A stretch of DNA of 64,000 nt from Shewanella frigidimarina (GCF_003797125.1 NZ_RKKE01000009.1:1-64000); one strand, 5' to 3'. Positions 1 through 9,860 are shown, counted from the first letter of the stretch. Made by a program: numbers and translations. Notes: generated by a model from the sequence alone, not told the origin.

Positions 1-70
1 ATTCCGAAGAACAGAAGACAATTTCGAATAACTCAATACCTGTGAATGTCCACACAGATTACTTGATAAA

Positions 71-103
71 TTGTTAAAGAGCGTTGACCGTTTCAGTAGG
101 TCA
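71..103 (-). promoter_or_regulatory. rRNA leader antitermination region (boxB-like hairpin, boxA)
   Basis: On the minus strand a small hairpin, TGACC/GGTCA (99-103 with 85-89), is followed by GCTCTTTAACAA (71-82), which matches the boxA element bound by NusB/S10 in rRNA leaders. The sequence from 70 down to 1 resembles the pre-16S leader. The 16S gene itself must lie left of the window and is not visible. Confidence 0.8.
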
Positions 104-112
104 GGGCTGCGT

Positions 113-140
113 ATTCTACGCATTCCCCTTATGGCGTCAA
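113..140 (-). promoter_or_regulatory. rRNA operon promoter P2 (leftward)
   Basis: On the minus strand, TTGACG (135-140) and TAGAAT (113-118) are separated by 16 bp. The position, about 130 bp downstream of P1 and just before the antiterminator element, matches the tandem P1/P2 layout of gammaproteobacterial rRNA operons. Confidence 0.75.
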
Positions 141-244
141 GTGTTTTTTCAAACTTCTTTTTGCCTGTTATCAACATCACTAAGTGACTGTTAATAACGC
201 TAACTGGTTTTCGCTTTCGCTGTATGCCGTGTCAGTGGATGCGC

Positions 245-272
245 ATTATAGGCAGCTTAAGATTTAGTGCAA
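245..272 (-). promoter_or_regulatory. rRNA operon promoter P1 (leftward)
   Basis: Read on the minus strand, a -35 box TTGCAC (267-272) lies 16 bp from a perfect -10 box TATAAT (245-250), followed by a GC-rich discriminator GCGC. The DNA upstream (about 275-350) has T/A-rich tracts like an UP element. A 16-bp spacer and GC discriminator are typical of growth-rate and ppGpp controlled rRNA promoters. The identification rests on the boxA-like leader further downstream. Confidence 0.8.
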
Positions 273-508
273 GCGCTTTTGTGCAAGATATGTTTCGAGC
301 GTTGAACTTTTATGCAGATCGTTCTTTTTTTAACTTTTTTGATTAAAGAACCACCTTTGGTTAATTAGTAAATTACTTGTTTTTGATATTTAAGTCGCTT
401 TTGAGCTCAATTTTTCAACAGTGGTCTGGTTTATCTGGTAATTTTTAATTAGTATGTAATAGTATTTAACAGTTATTTATCATTTTTATATTCATTAGAG
501 ATTATTTT

Positions 509-952
509 ATGCAGAAATCATTCGTGATTGTTTTGATTGCGGCGCTTCTTGGCGCTTTTGTTTTTTCTCAGTTTGGCGGCACATCATCTTCGGTAGCGTT
601 TATTGCTGGTGTAGTCGTTGCAACGTTAATTTTCACCTTTATGCCATCTAGTGGTTCAAGCTCTTCTGACGAACCTTATGTTGGTCCTACAATGACACTA
701 TATGTTGGCAACTTGCCTTATCGTGTTCATGAGGGAGAAGTAAAGGCATTGTTTGGTGAGTACGGGCCTGTTAACTCAGTTCGTTTAGTACGAGACCGTA
801 AAACTGGACGTCGCAAGGGATTTGGATTTGTTGAGATGTCTGAGGCGGGAGCTCAAAAAGCAATGTCGAAATTAAACGACTATAGCTTTCAAGAGCGCAC
901 GTTAAAGGTAAGAGAAGCTAAATCACAAGAATCTGATTCAGAAAATAGCTAA
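509..952 (+). CDS. membrane-anchored RRM-type RNA-binding protein
   Basis: A 147-residue protein. Two hydrophobic segments (about residues 3-20 and 28-45) are followed by a Ser-rich linker and one RNA recognition motif (about 62-140). The RRM has RNP2 (LYVGNL) and RNP1 (KGFGFVEM) both intact, so RNA binding is likely. Bacterial RRM proteins are normally short soluble proteins; the N-terminal hydrophobic pair would tether this one to the inner membrane, or act as an uncleaved signal. The Shine-Dalgarno is weak (AGAG about 9 nt before ATG). It is transcribed away from the rRNA promoters. The RNA target is unknown and nothing nearby indicates it. Confidence 0.85.
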   Translation: MQKSFVIVLIAALLGAFVFSQFGGTSSSVAFIAGVVVATLIFTFMPSSGSSSSDEPYVGPTMTLYVGNLPYRVHEGEVKALFGEYGPVNSVRLVRDRKTGRRKGFGFVEMSEAGAQKAMSKLNDYSFQERTLKVREAKSQESDSENS

Positions 953-999
953 TCGTTATTGAACTAGGTTCTTAGCACTATCGTTAATTAATAGTGTTG

Positions 1000-1779
1000 T
1001 TAGTCGGTTATGGTTACCAGCGAAAAATCACTAAAACCATAATCGACTAATGCTGCTTTCAGCCCTTGGCCAATATCTTTGGTATAACACGCTTGTAATT
1101 GTTTATTACTATTACTTTCTTTACTCAGTAAAAACCTTACCCGCTTTGCTACCGCCTCCCCTGAATCTAATAGTGTTACCCCTTCACCAAGATAATGACT
1201 TATTTCTGTCGCTATCATAGGGAAATGGGTACAGCCCAATACTAGGACATCAATATTTGATGCCGCTATTGGTGCTAAGATTTCGTTTAGCTTGTCCATA
1301 TCTATTTGCTGTTGAGCAACATACTGCTCAGCAAGTAATACTAAATCTGAAGTCCCAAATAATTCAACTTTACAGTTTCCTGCAAACTGATTGATTAATG
1401 CTTGAGTGTAATCTCGTTTCACTGTTCCAGGCGTAGCCAATAAGCCAATGTGCTTTTTCTTCGATAACATTGCCGCAGGTTTAATAGCAGGAACAACTCC
1501 CACGATAGGAATGGTTAATTGCTGGCGTAATAGAGGCAATACCAAAGTGCTGGCGGTATTACAGGCAACCACCACAATACTGGCATTCAAACGTCGCGCA
1601 TGATGAGTAATAAGTGCAACACATCCAGTTATTAACTCTTGCTCTGATAAATTGCCATAGGGTAAACGTGCATTATCAAATAAGTAACAATAATCATGCA
1701 GTGGTAGCTGTTTTCTAATTTCGTTCATTACCGACAATCCGCCGATACCAGAATCAAACACTAAAATAGGTCCAGACAA
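1000..1779 (-). CDS. murI: glutamate racemase
   Basis: It interconverts L- and D-glutamate in the cytoplasm, supplying D-Glu for peptidoglycan. The two catalytic cysteines are visible in ACNTAS (Cys73) and LGCTHFP (Cys183), and the N-terminal FDSGIGGLS motif (Asp9) is intact. There is no ATG near the N-terminus. The best start is TTG at 1779, preceded by GGAG at a 6-nt spacing; a TTG at 1791 in the same frame would add four residues. From TTG 1779 the protein is 259 residues, close to the family norm. It is divergent from trmA. Confidence 0.93.
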   Translation of the reverse strand: MSGPILVFDSGIGGLSVMNEIRKQLPLHDYCYLFDNARLPYGNLSEQELITGCVALITHHARRLNASIVVVACNTASTLVLPLLRQQLTIPIVGVVPAIKPAAMLSKKKHIGLLATPGTVKRDYTQALINQFAGNCKVELFGTSDLVLLAEQYVAQQQIDMDKLNEILAPIAASNIDVLVLGCTHFPMIATEISHYLGEGVTLLDSGEAVAKRVRFLLSKESNSNKQLQACYTKDIGQGLKAALVDYGFSDFSLVTITD

Positions 1780-1908
1780 TATGGGCTCCAAATATGTATA
1801 TGCTCAGCATTAATCGTCGGGTCACTTTATACTTAGGTGCGTAATACTAGACATCAGCGTCATTTAGTATAATATTTGCGCCCTTTTTTACGTAATTAGG
1901 TGGACGAT

Positions 1909-3006
1909 ATGAATTTAGCTGCAATGGATCCTAAAAACTACGATGCACAATTACAACAAAAGCGCATCAAGCTAGAAAAGGCCTTTGCCGATTTCAATCC
2001 ACCAGCACTTGAAGTCTTTGCTTCTGAGCCTATGCATTATCGTATGCGTGCTGAATTTAGGATGTGGCATCAAGGTGATGACTTATATTACTACATGTTT
2101 GATAAAGCACTGAATGTAAAAGTGCGTTGCGATCAATATTTACCTGCGGGTTTAATCATTAATCAAATGATGGCTGCATTAATTGCAGAATTAACACCTA
2201 ACCCTGCATTACGTTATCGGTTGTTTCAAGTTGATTTCTTGTCGACGTTAAGTGGCGAAATTTTAGTGTCTTTGTTGTACCACCGCCAGCTTGATGAAGA
2301 ATGGCGTGAACAAGCGACTCAATTAAAAGCTAAGCTATCTGCTCAATTCAATGTCAACATTATAGGCCGTGCGCGTAAGCAAAAAATCGATTTAGACAAA
2401 GATTTTGTTGTTGAGACCTTAACGGTTAATGAACAGGTATTGCATTACAAACAAATTGAAAACAGCTTTACTCAGCCGAATGCAAAAGTCTCTGTAAAAA
2501 TGTTGGAATGGGCTATTGATGCGACTAAAGACAGCCAGGGTGATTTACTAGAATTGTACTGTGGTAATGGTAATTTTACGATTGCACTGGCACAAAATTT
2601 CAATCGTGTATTGGCAACAGAGCTGGCCAAGCCTTCAGTTGATGCAGCGCAATACAACATCGATATTAATCACGTTGATAATGTTCAAATTATTCGCATG
2701 TCTGCTGAAGACTTTAGTGATGCTATGGCGAAAAAGCGCCAATTTAGACGTTTAGAAGGCATCGACTTAGACAGTTACGATTGTAATACTATCTTTGTTG
2801 ACCCTCCTCGTGCAGGCATTGACCCTGAAACATTAAAGCTTATCCAAGGTTATGAGCGGATTTTGTATATTTCATGTAATCCAGAAACACTGAATGACAA
2901 TTTGTTAACCTTAGGCCAAACGCATAAAATAACGCGCTTTGCGCTATTTGACCAATTTCCATATACCGACCATATGGAATCGGGCGTATTACTGGTTCGC
3001 AAGTAA
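1909..3006 (+). CDS. trmA: tRNA (uracil-5-)-methyltransferase
   Basis: It methylates U54 of tRNA (ribothymidine in the T loop) using S-adenosylmethionine. The protein aligns along its length with E. coli TrmA. The SAM-binding [11 protein letters not shown] motif, the FVDPPR motif and the catalytic cysteine in YISCNPETL (about Cys323) are all present. The ATG at 1909 is preferred because AGGTGGA sits four bases upstream; a GTG at 1900 lies in frame but overlaps that site. A TATAAT -10 box is seen at about 1868-1873. The gene stands alone and ends at a strong terminator. Confidence 0.95.
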   Translation: MNLAAMDPKNYDAQLQQKRIKLEKAFADFNPPALEVFASEPMHYRMRAEFRMWHQGDDLYYYMFDKALNVKVRCDQYLPAGLIINQMMAALIAELTPNPALRYRLFQVDFLSTLSGEILVSLLYHRQLDEEWREQATQLKAKLSAQFNVNIIGRARKQKIDLDKDFVVETLTVNEQVLHYKQIENSFTQPNAKVSVKMLEWAIDATKDSQGDLLELYCGNGNFTIALAQNFNRVLATELAKPSVDAAQYNIDINHVDNVQIIRMSAEDFSDAMAKKRQFRRLEGIDLDSYDCNTIFVDPPRAGIDPETLKLIQGYERILYISCNPETLNDNLLTLGQTHKITRFALFDQFPYTDHMESGVLLVRK

Positions 3007-3036
3007 CCTGATTAATTTTAGTTACACATAATACTA

Positions 3037-3061
3037 GGGCGCGAATATTCGCGCCCTTTTT
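3037..3061 (+). terminator. Rho-independent terminator of trmA
   Basis: A perfect 20-bp palindrome (GGGCGCGAAT/ATTCGCGCCC, 3037-3056) is followed by five T. The opposite strand has no T run, so it acts on trmA only. Confidence 0.9.
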
Positions 3062-3085
3062 GTATCTATCACGTAATGCTTATAC

Positions 3086-3703
3086 TTAGGCGCGATTGTC
3101 TATTTTGTGCTGTAGCGCTTCAGCTCCCGTTGCGACCATACGCAACTGCAGTACGAGCTGATCGGCCAATGATTTACGCTCACTACGTTTAGAGTCCAAA
3201 GCTGATGCTCCCGCATTAAACACTAAAATAACCAACGCTTCAGCTTGAGCACGCGCTAATACAGGTGTTCGGTTTGCCTGTGCTTCGGTGTAATGGGCAA
3301 GTTCAGAAATAAAATGTTCAATTTCACGCTCAACTGCAGCTCTAAATGCTGCTGAGGTACCGGAGCGTTCGTGTAATAGTATTCGAAATACGTTCGGATT
3401 TGACTCTAATACTTCCATAAAAGTGTCGACAGAAATACGGATCACACTACCACCAGCTTCCGCACGTTGACGACCTTTACGCATCATTTGACGTAATGTT
3501 AATCCGCCTTCATCGACCATGGTCAAGCCAAGTTCGTTCATATCTTTAAAATGGCGATAGAATGATGTGGGCGCAATACCAGCTTCGCGAGCAACTTCAC
3601 GTAAGCTTAGGCTGGAAAAACTTCGTTCAGCACTGAGTTGATTAAATGCAGCATCCACTAATGCACGACGTGTTTTTTCCTTTTGTTGTGCTCTAACACC
3701 CAT
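3086..3703 (-). CDS. fabR: TetR-family repressor of unsaturated fatty acid synthesis
   Basis: A 205-residue TetR-family regulator. The N-terminal helix-turn-helix (about residues 10-55, with [20 protein letters not shown]) matches FabR, which senses the balance of saturated and unsaturated acyl thioesters and represses genes for unsaturated fatty acids. It is divergent from a membrane desaturase, and an 18-bp palindrome of FabR type lies in the shared intergenic region. Together these support FabR rather than a generic TetR. The ligand-binding C-terminal domain looks complete. Confidence 0.9.
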   Translation of the reverse strand: MGVRAQQKEKTRRALVDAAFNQLSAERSFSSLSLREVAREAGIAPTSFYRHFKDMNELGLTMVDEGGLTLRQMMRKGRQRAEAGGSVIRISVDTFMEVLESNPNVFRILLHERSGTSAAFRAAVEREIEHFISELAHYTEAQANRTPVLARAQAEALVILVFNAGASALDSKRSERKSLADQLVLQLRMVATGAEALQHKIDNRA

Positions 3704-3776
3704 TTACTAATCCATTCAGTCAATATTAATTCACAGATAATACCGTTTTTAAAACAGAAACACAGCCCTGTTAAGC

Positions 3777-3805
3777 TTGACCATGACTAGTTCACTAAGT
3801 TAAAT
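3777..3805 (+). promoter_or_regulatory. desaturase promoter
   Basis: TTGACC (3777-3782) and TTAAAT (3800-3805) are separated by 17 bp, upstream of the desaturase. The FabR-type palindrome begins one base after the -10 box, so a bound repressor would cover the transcription start. Confidence 0.6.
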
Positions 3806-3806
3806 T

Positions 3807-3824
3807 AGCGTACAATTGTACGCT
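3807..3824. promoter_or_regulatory. FabR-type operator (18-bp perfect palindrome)
   Basis: AGCGTACAATTGTACGCT is a perfect inverted repeat. It agrees with the FabR operator described upstream of fabA/fabB in enterobacteria, as I recall it (AGCGTACA, two bases, then its complement). It lies 36 bp before the desaturase start codon, over the predicted transcription start, and 103 bp from the fabR start. Confidence 0.8.
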
Positions 3825-3859
3825 CAACTTATTTAAACCTATTATTGGAACCCTACTAA

Positions 3860-4969
3860 ATGAAAAAACCTCCAATCATTTGGCTTAATACCTTGTTATT
3901 TGCCATTACTTTTATCGGCGCCGTGGTATTAATCCCTTGGCGTGGTTTTACCCATGGCTTTGATGGCATTGAATGGATTGCATTTGTTGTTTTCGCTTAC
4001 GCAAGTGGTCTATCGATTACTGCGGGTTACCACAGATTATGGTCACACAAAGCTTATAAAGCCCATGCATCAGTTCGTTTTTTATACGCATTAGGTGGAG
4101 CATTGGCGCTACAGAACAGCGCATTGCATTGGTGTAGTGATCACCGCATCCATCACAAACATGTTGATAATAATGATAAAGACCCGTACTCAGCTCAAAT
4201 GGGATTTTGGTACAGCCACATAGGTTGGATGCTACGTGAGTATCAAGCGAGTCGTTACAGCGACTACAACAACGTGCGCGACTTACAAAACGATCGTATC
4301 GTTATGTGGCAGCACAAGCACTACTTAGCCTTAGTGATCTTAATGAATATTGGTTTACCAGCATTTATAGGTTGGTTAAATGGCGATATTTTATCAATGG
4401 TTCTTATGGCCGGTTTACTACGCCTAGTGGTTGTACATCACTGTACTTTCTTTATTAACTCATTAGCCCATATTTGGGGTAAACAACCGTACACAGATAA
4501 AAACTCAGCCCGAGATAATGCATTTTTAGCGTTACTTACATACGGTGAGGGGTATCACAACTTCCATCATATTTTTGAAAATGATTATCGCAATGGCATC
4601 AAATGGTGGGACTACGATCCAACCAAATGGTTAATCAAGCTTATGAACTGGTTTGGTTTAGCGAGTGATTTACGTAAAGTGCCACAAGAGCGTATTGAAA
4701 GTGCACGTTTGCAGATGCAACTTTTACAAGCTCAGAATCAGGTTGCTCACTTACCTAACTGCGATGAAATTATAGAAAAGTTTCAAGCAGAGTATGAGCT
4801 GATGAAGCAACACTTAGTTGACTATTATCAAGCCAAAAAGAGTTTGTTAGAGGCGAAGCGTAAGCAACTTACAGATCACAATCTGAAGCAACAAGTGCAA
4901 TTATTACGTAATCAGTTTCTTGAACAACAACGAAATTGGAAAAGCCTCACAGCTGCCTACGCCCAGTAA
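3860..4969 (+). CDS. membrane fatty acid (acyl-CoA/phospholipid) desaturase
   Basis: A 369-residue integral membrane di-iron desaturase, predicted to place a double bond in saturated acyl chains (probably delta-9) at the inner membrane. The three histidine boxes are visible: HRLWSH (58-63), HRIHHKH (95-101) and HNFHH (233-237). About four membrane helices occur between residues 5 and 200. The last 85 residues are a charged, Gln-rich, probably coiled-coil tail beyond the catalytic core. The divergent fabR and the operator just upstream imply FabR control. The exact substrate, acyl-CoA or phospholipid, cannot be told from sequence. Confidence 0.92.
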   Translation: MKKPPIIWLNTLLFAITFIGAVVLIPWRGFTHGFDGIEWIAFVVFAYASGLSITAGYHRLWSHKAYKAHASVRFLYALGGALALQNSALHWCSDHRIHHKHVDNNDKDPYSAQMGFWYSHIGWMLREYQASRYSDYNNVRDLQNDRIVMWQHKHYLALVILMNIGLPAFIGWLNGDILSMVLMAGLLRLVVVHHCTFFINSLAHIWGKQPYTDKNSARDNAFLALLTYGEGYHNFHHIFENDYRNGIKWWDYDPTKWLIKLMNWFGLASDLRKVPQERIESARLQMQLLQAQNQVAHLPNCDEIIEKFQAEYELMKQHLVDYYQAKKSLLEAKRKQLTDHNLKQQVQLLRNQFLEQQRNWKSLTAAYAQ

Positions 4970-4988
4970 AGCTAATGCCTAACCATTT

Positions 4989-5017
4989 AAAAGGTCACGT
5001 ACGCACGTGACCTTTTT
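4989..5017 (+). terminator. terminator between desaturase and the convergent acyltransferase gene
   Basis: A 12-bp stem, AAAAGGTCACGT with ACGTGACCTTTT and a 4-nt loop, runs straight into six T. The A run at its left end gives a short T run on the other strand, so it may also serve the convergent gene ending at 5050. Confidence 0.88.
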
Positions 5018-5049
5018 TGTTTTGAGCAGCTTCACTAGTACATCATGTG

Positions 5050-6906
5050 CTAATTAAATTGCTGAGTCACCTGCTGCTGTAACGCTTTGCAATTGGTCGT
5101 AGCTCCGTCAACTGAAGGTGCAATACTCACCGATACTTTAGACCAGAAACGTTTAGGAAAAGTGGTCAGTGCATGCCCACCTTTATGGCTAAAGTAAGAT
5201 CCCCATAACCCTGTTAACGCTAACGGTATTACCGTCACAGGATCCCGTTGTAAAATTTTATCAATGCCAGGTCTAAACTCACCAATTTCACCGTCTGGAG
5301 TTAACTTCCCTTCCGGAAAAATACACACTAACTCATCGTTAGCTAATGCTTGGTGTATCTGTTCAAATGCATTTAGATATGTCGACTCACACTTTTTAGG
5401 TGAACAGATTGGGATAACGCCAGCGTGCCGAAACAAATACTTTAATAATGGAATTTCGCTAATCGACTTATCCATTACAAACCGAATAGGTCGAGTCGAT
5501 GCGCCCATAATGACTAACGCATCAACGTAACTCACATGATTACTGACAATAATTCCTGCCCCTTGTGCCGGAATATGTTCTCTACCTCGTACATTCACCC
5601 TATACATAACATGGCTCAGCAAATAACTGATAAAGCGTTGGGTAAACTCTGGCACTTGCGAGTAAACATATAACAGCACAACCAAATTAAGCACGCCGAC
5701 AAGCATAAATAATTCAGGGATACTCCACTGAAATACCCCAAGCAACACTATCGATAATACTGCAGAGCCCACCATAAAGAAGGCATTAATGATGTTATTC
5801 GCCGCAATAGCTTGAGCACATTCTTGTTTTTCTGCACGAGTTTGAATAAAAGCATACAGTGGCACAATGAATATCCCGCCACTTAGGCCGACAAGAAACA
5901 AATCGATCATCACACGATAATGCTGCGCGTTAGCGATAAATGACTCGAAGCTATACACAAAACCTGGCTCAACAAGCTCTAGCGGAATAGCTGCTATCAT
6001 GTCAAAACTAAATACGCTTAAGCCCAAGACCCCAAATGGTAATAAGCCTAACTCAACATGCCCAAACGAAAAACGCTCACACACGTACGACCCAACCGCA
6101 ATACCGACAGAAAATAACGCCAGTAACAATGATACTACCGTAGCATCCGCATGTAAGTGCAGCTTGGCAAAGTTAGGGAATTGAGTTAAATAGGTGGCAC
6201 CCAAGAACCAAAACCAGCTAATGGCGAGAATGGCCATCCAAATAGTCTTGGTTTGTCGCGCTTTATTAATACAACGCCAAGTGCCAGAAAATAACGAAAA
6301 TTTACTAGGGTTTAAATCACCTTGGGCAGGCAATGAAGGAATCGCACGGCTGGCAAGATAACCACAAATAGCCAACACACAGACAATGATTGCAGCCCAC
6401 GTTAAACCATTTTCATTAGACACCACCAAACCGGCGCTTAGGGTACCGACAAGAATCGACAAAAAAGTGCCCATTTCAACCAGAGCATTACCTTTTACTA
6501 ACTCTGCTTCGCTTAGGGCTTGAGGTAATAATGAGTATTTTACTGGACCAAAGTATGCAGACTGGCTGCCGGTTAAAAATAGCAGCAGCAACATCACCAT
6601 ATAACTCTGACTGATAATCGCGATAGCCGCTGTCGACATGATAATCAGCTCTAACAACTTTAACCGTCGAATCAATTTTGCCTTATTCATATTGTCAGCC
6701 ACGATACCAGCATGAGCAGAAAACAAGAAAAAAGGTAAAATGAACACGCCAGCAGCTAAATTAACAAACAAGTTAACGTCAATCGGTAATGCATTTAATT
6801 GGCTGTACGTCACTAACAAGAGCAACACATTTTTATAAAAGTTGTCATTAAGCGCACCTAGGCATAAGGTCGCAAAATAGGGGAAAAATCGTTTAGTTAG
6901 CAGCAT
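5050..6906 (-). CDS. LplT-like MFS transporter fused to PlsC-like acyltransferase
   Basis: A 618-residue two-domain membrane protein. Residues 1-410 form a major-facilitator domain of about 12 helices, like the lysophospholipid flippase LplT (FFPYFATLCLGALNDNFYKN at the start). Residues 430-618 are a PlsC/LPLAT acyltransferase with the HX4D motif NHVSYVD (His457, Asp462) and FPEG (530-533). In E. coli, LplT works with Aas, which joins this acyltransferase to an acyl-ACP synthetase; here the synthetase domain is absent. The likely role is import and re-acylation of lysophospholipids. The ATG has AAGGA upstream and overlaps the end of the TetR gene by 14 bp, so the two are co-transcribed. Confidence 0.87.
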   Translation of the reverse strand: MLLTKRFFPYFATLCLGALNDNFYKNVLLLLVTYSQLNALPIDVNLFVNLAAGVFILPFFLFSAHAGIVADNMNKAKLIRRLKLLELIIMSTAAIAIISQSYMVMLLLLFLTGSQSAYFGPVKYSLLPQALSEAELVKGNALVEMGTFLSILVGTLSAGLVVSNENGLTWAAIIVCVLAICGYLASRAIPSLPAQGDLNPSKFSLFSGTWRCINKARQTKTIWMAILAISWFWFLGATYLTQFPNFAKLHLHADATVVSLLLALFSVGIAVGSYVCERFSFGHVELGLLPFGVLGLSVFSFDMIAAIPLELVEPGFVYSFESFIANAQHYRVMIDLFLVGLSGGIFIVPLYAFIQTRAEKQECAQAIAANNIINAFFMVGSAVLSIVLLGVFQWSIPELFMLVGVLNLVVLLYVYSQVPEFTQRFISYLLSHVMYRVNVRGREHIPAQGAGIIVSNHVSYVDALVIMGASTRPIRFVMDKSISEIPLLKYLFRHAGVIPICSPKKCESTYLNAFEQIHQALANDELVCIFPEGKLTPDGEIGEFRPGIDKILQRDPVTVIPLALTGLWGSYFSHKGGHALTTFPKRFWSKVSVSIAPSVDGATTNCKALQQQVTQQFN

Positions 6907-7507
6907 TTGAATTCCTTTTTATGCTCATTCCATCAATATAACTGCTTACATGACTCATCAACATGTCTTGTAAACAGGATTGTGTCTCAAATAGTTTTCC
7001 ATCCAATGACAAACACGTTAACCCATGTATCCCACCCCAAAGTACGCGGCTCATCGTTTCAACCTCTTGCTCACATGCAAGAGGAAAGTATTGACTTAGC
7101 TGAGACTCAACGTCAGAAAATAATGATTTAATCAGCCCGAGGTGAGCCACAGGTAAAGGCTGGTCACCCGCCATTGATAATTCAAATACCAATCGGAAAC
7201 AGCGTCGATTCGCGAAAGCAAACTGACTATAAACTAATGCCATTTGCTCAATTGTTTGTTTTGGCGTGGTCGGTTTAATTAACTGTAACTGCGCAGCAAG
7301 CTGTAACAATGTTTGCTCAGATACCGCGAGTAATAAGTATTGGTAACTACCAAAAATATTAATTAACGTACTTGGCACGTAACCAATGGTTGCCGCAACT
7401 TTTCGTAAACTTAAGTTATCGACGCCATGGCATTGTAAATGCTCAACCACTGCACTAATAGCCATATGGCGGATCTGCTCATGCGTATGCTCTTTTCGTC
7501 TCGCCAC
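6893..7507 (-). CDS. TetR-family transcriptional regulator
   Basis: A 204-residue TetR-type protein: the N-terminal helix-turn-helix (about 8-55, with NLSLRKVAATIGYVPSTL) is clear, followed by an alpha-helical ligand-binding domain that I cannot assign to a subfamily. Its stop overlaps the start of the lysophospholipid transporter/acyltransferase gene by 14 bp. It probably controls that operon in response to a lipid or membrane-active ligand; this is an inference from position only. It is divergent from selD. Confidence 0.85.
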   Translation of the reverse strand: MARRKEHTHEQIRHMAISAVVEHLQCHGVDNLSLRKVAATIGYVPSTLINIFGSYQYLLLAVSEQTLLQLAAQLQLIKPTTPKQTIEQMALVYSQFAFANRRCFRLVFELSMAGDQPLPVAHLGLIKSLFSDVESQLSQYFPLACEQEVETMSRVLWGGIHGLTCLSLDGKLFETQSCLQDMLMSHVSSYIDGMSIKRNSNAAN

Positions 7508-7704
7508 AATACCAACCTAAAAATGATATGCACCTTATGTAAGTTGATAAATTAACAGCAAGCAAAATAAAAAACAACGTTCATAATAATTATTTTTTTA
7601 ATTAAAAATACACGACTAGGTTTGATAAACCGCGAATAACCAAGAAATAATCCTTGAGAAACATTATAATTGCTCATCAATAAGCCAGCGACAGAAACAC
7701 AACC

Positions 7705-8760
7705 ATGCCTCATACCAATATAAAACTTACCGAATATAGCCATGGCGCAGGCTGCGGCTGTAAGATCTCTCCTAAAGTCTTAAGCACTATTCTTGCGTCA
7801 CAACTCCCCGTGTTTACTGACCCCAATTTATTAGTCGGTAATCAAACCCGTGACGATGCTGCAGTTTACAAACTCAATGAACAAACCGGCATTATCAGTA
7901 CCACCGACTTCTTTATGCCCATTGTGGATGATCCATTTACCTTTGGAAGAATTGCCGCAACCAATGCCATCAGCGATATTTATGCCATGGGCGGCACGCC
8001 AATTATGGCTATTGCCATTTTAGGCTGGCCAGTTAATGTATTGCCACCAGAAGTGGCACAGCAAGTGGTTGATGGCGGACGCCAAGCTTGTGCCGATGCA
8101 GGTATTATGTTGGCTGGAGGTCACAGTATTGATGCGCCTGAACCTATTTTTGGTTTAGCGGTTACAGGCCAAATCCCGCTTGAGCGAGTAAAACAGAACA
8201 ACACTGCCAAAGCGAATGATCGTCTATATCTCACCAAACCGATTGGTATTGGCATTCTGACTACAGCACAGAAACAGAAAAAGCTGCGTGATGAAGACAG
8301 TCAAATTGCCCCAAATGCGATGTGCCAGCTCAACACGATAGGTATTGATATCGCTAAAATTACTGGGGTTAATGCATTAACGGACGTCACAGGATTTGGA
8401 CTGGCAGGTCACTTAATTGAAGTCTGCCAAGGTGCACAACTTAAAGCTAATATCGTTTTATCCCAAGTCCCTTTACTCCCTAAAGTCAGTGATTACCTCG
8501 CTCAAGGTTGTATTCCAGGCGGTACCCATCGCAATTTTGACAGTTATAGCGAACATTTGCCGCCATTAACAGATGACCAGAAAGCGATTATTTGCGATCC
8601 ACAAACCAGTGGAGGACTATTAGTTGCCGTGAGTGCAGAGGCTGAACAGGAACTTAAAACACTATTAGAAGCCAATGGAATTGACGCTATTTGTATCGGT
8701 ATGCTCAATACTTATGAGCCACGCGCTGACGGACACGATATCCTTGTGGAATTAAACTAA
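7705..8760 (+). CDS. selD: selenide, water dikinase (selenophosphate synthetase)
   Basis: It makes selenophosphate from selenide and ATP, the selenium donor for selenocysteine and for tRNA 2-selenouridine. The 351-residue protein matches E. coli SelD along its length. The catalytic Cys17 and Lys20 lie in GAGCGCK, so this is the cysteine form, not the selenocysteine form. The CDPQTSGG motif near the C-terminus is intact. It ends TAATG, overlapping the next gene by one base, so selD-selU form a coupled operon. No selA or selB is in the window, so use in tRNA modification is the only role seen here. Confidence 0.96.
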   Translation: MPHTNIKLTEYSHGAGCGCKISPKVLSTILASQLPVFTDPNLLVGNQTRDDAAVYKLNEQTGIISTTDFFMPIVDDPFTFGRIAATNAISDIYAMGGTPIMAIAILGWPVNVLPPEVAQQVVDGGRQACADAGIMLAGGHSIDAPEPIFGLAVTGQIPLERVKQNNTAKANDRLYLTKPIGIGILTTAQKQKKLRDEDSQIAPNAMCQLNTIGIDIAKITGVNALTDVTGFGLAGHLIEVCQGAQLKANIVLSQVPLLPKVSDYLAQGCIPGGTHRNFDSYSEHLPPLTDDQKAIICDPQTSGGLLVAVSAEAEQELKTLLEANGIDAICIGMLNTYEPRADGHDILVELN

Positions 8761-9860
8761 TGAGCGAGGTCATCCCCAGCTCAGAATATGGCAGACTTCT
8801 ATTAGAAAACCGTCCATTAATTGACGTAAGAGCGCCTATCGAATTCATTAAAGGTGCTTTTGGCCACTCGATTAATTTACCATTAATGCAAGATGGTGAA
8901 CGCGAAAAAGTGGGCACATGCTATAAAAGACGTGGCCAAGAGGCTGCTATAGCATTAGGTCATGAGCTGGTGAAAGGTAAAATTAAACAGCAACGTATAG
9001 ATGCTTGGCTTGCTCAATTGTCACAACATCCTGACAGCTATTTATATTGTTTTCGTGGCGGTTTGCGCTCAAAGCTATCACAGCAATGGATTAAAGAATC
9101 AGGCATAGACATCCCTTATATTGAAGGGGGTTATAAAGCCATACGTAGTTTTTTAATTAATACTATTGAGCAAGCGCCAAGCCAATCTAAAGTGCTGATT
9201 TTAAGTGGCATAACAGGTAGTGGTAAAACGGAAGTTATCCATCAGCGAGATGAGTCTGTCGACCTTGAAGGCCTTGCCAACCATAAAGGGTCGAGCTTTG
9301 GCAAAAATATCGATCCGCAACCCAGTCAAATTAACTTCGAAAATAATTTAGCCGTGGCATTGCTGCAGCATCAACAACAGCAACATAACCATTTGCTGTT
9401 AGAAGATGAAAGTATGCTAATTGGTCGTTCAGCCCTGCCAAAGCATTTTTACAGCGCAATGCAACAAGCTGATATTATCGTACTCGACGAGCCATTAGAC
9501 GCGCGTTTACCGCGTTTATTAAATGACTATGTTGAGCAAAAACTGGCTGATTATGTATCTGGATTAGGTGAGCAAGCCGGTTTCGATGCATTTAAAGCAT
9601 ATTTGACTCAAAGTTTATTGGGCATTCGTAAACGCTTAGGCGGTAAGCAACATCAAGAATTGCAGGACTTGGTTGATAATGCGCTAAACGTACAACAAAG
9701 CCAAAATGATACCAGTAAGCATTTAGACTGGATAAATCTGTTACTCGATATTTATTATGACCCGATGTATCTATATCAACTTGAAAAGAAACAGGACAGA
9801 GTTATCTTTCAAGGCGACAGACAGGCGATACATCAATGGTTAGATAGTCATAAGTCATAA
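8760..9860 (+). CDS. selU: tRNA 2-selenouridine synthase
   Basis: It replaces sulfur by selenium in 2-thiouridine at wobble position 34 of certain tRNAs, using selenophosphate (also named ybbB/mnmH). The 366-residue protein has an N-terminal rhodanese domain with the essential Cys97 in YCFRGG, and a P-loop domain with GITGSGKT (150-157). Its start codon overlaps the selD stop, so it is translationally coupled to the enzyme that makes its substrate. Confidence 0.95.
   Translation: MSEVIPSSEYGRLLLENRPLIDVRAPIEFIKGAFGHSINLPLMQDGEREKVGTCYKRRGQEAAIALGHELVKGKIKQQRIDAWLAQLSQHPDSYLYCFRGGLRSKLSQQWIKESGIDIPYIEGGYKAIRSFLINTIEQAPSQSKVLILSGITGSGKTEVIHQRDESVDLEGLANHKGSSFGKNIDPQPSQINFENNLAVALLQHQQQQHNHLLLEDESMLIGRSALPKHFYSAMQQADIIVLDEPLDARLPRLLNDYVEQKLADYVSGLGEQAGFDAFKAYLTQSLLGIRKRLGGKQHQELQDLVDNALNVQQSQNDTSKHLDWINLLLDIYYDPMYLYQLEKKQDRVIFQGDRQAIHQWLDSHKS

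Noticed and set aside
974-995. Inverted repeat after the RRM gene as a terminator
   Set aside because: CACTAT/ATAGTG has no T run on either strand, so I do not call it.
7552-7743. Minus-strand 63-codon frame overlapping the selD start
   Set aside because: It overlaps the selD 5' end on the other strand, has no recognisable motif, and lies in the AT-rich divergent promoter region.
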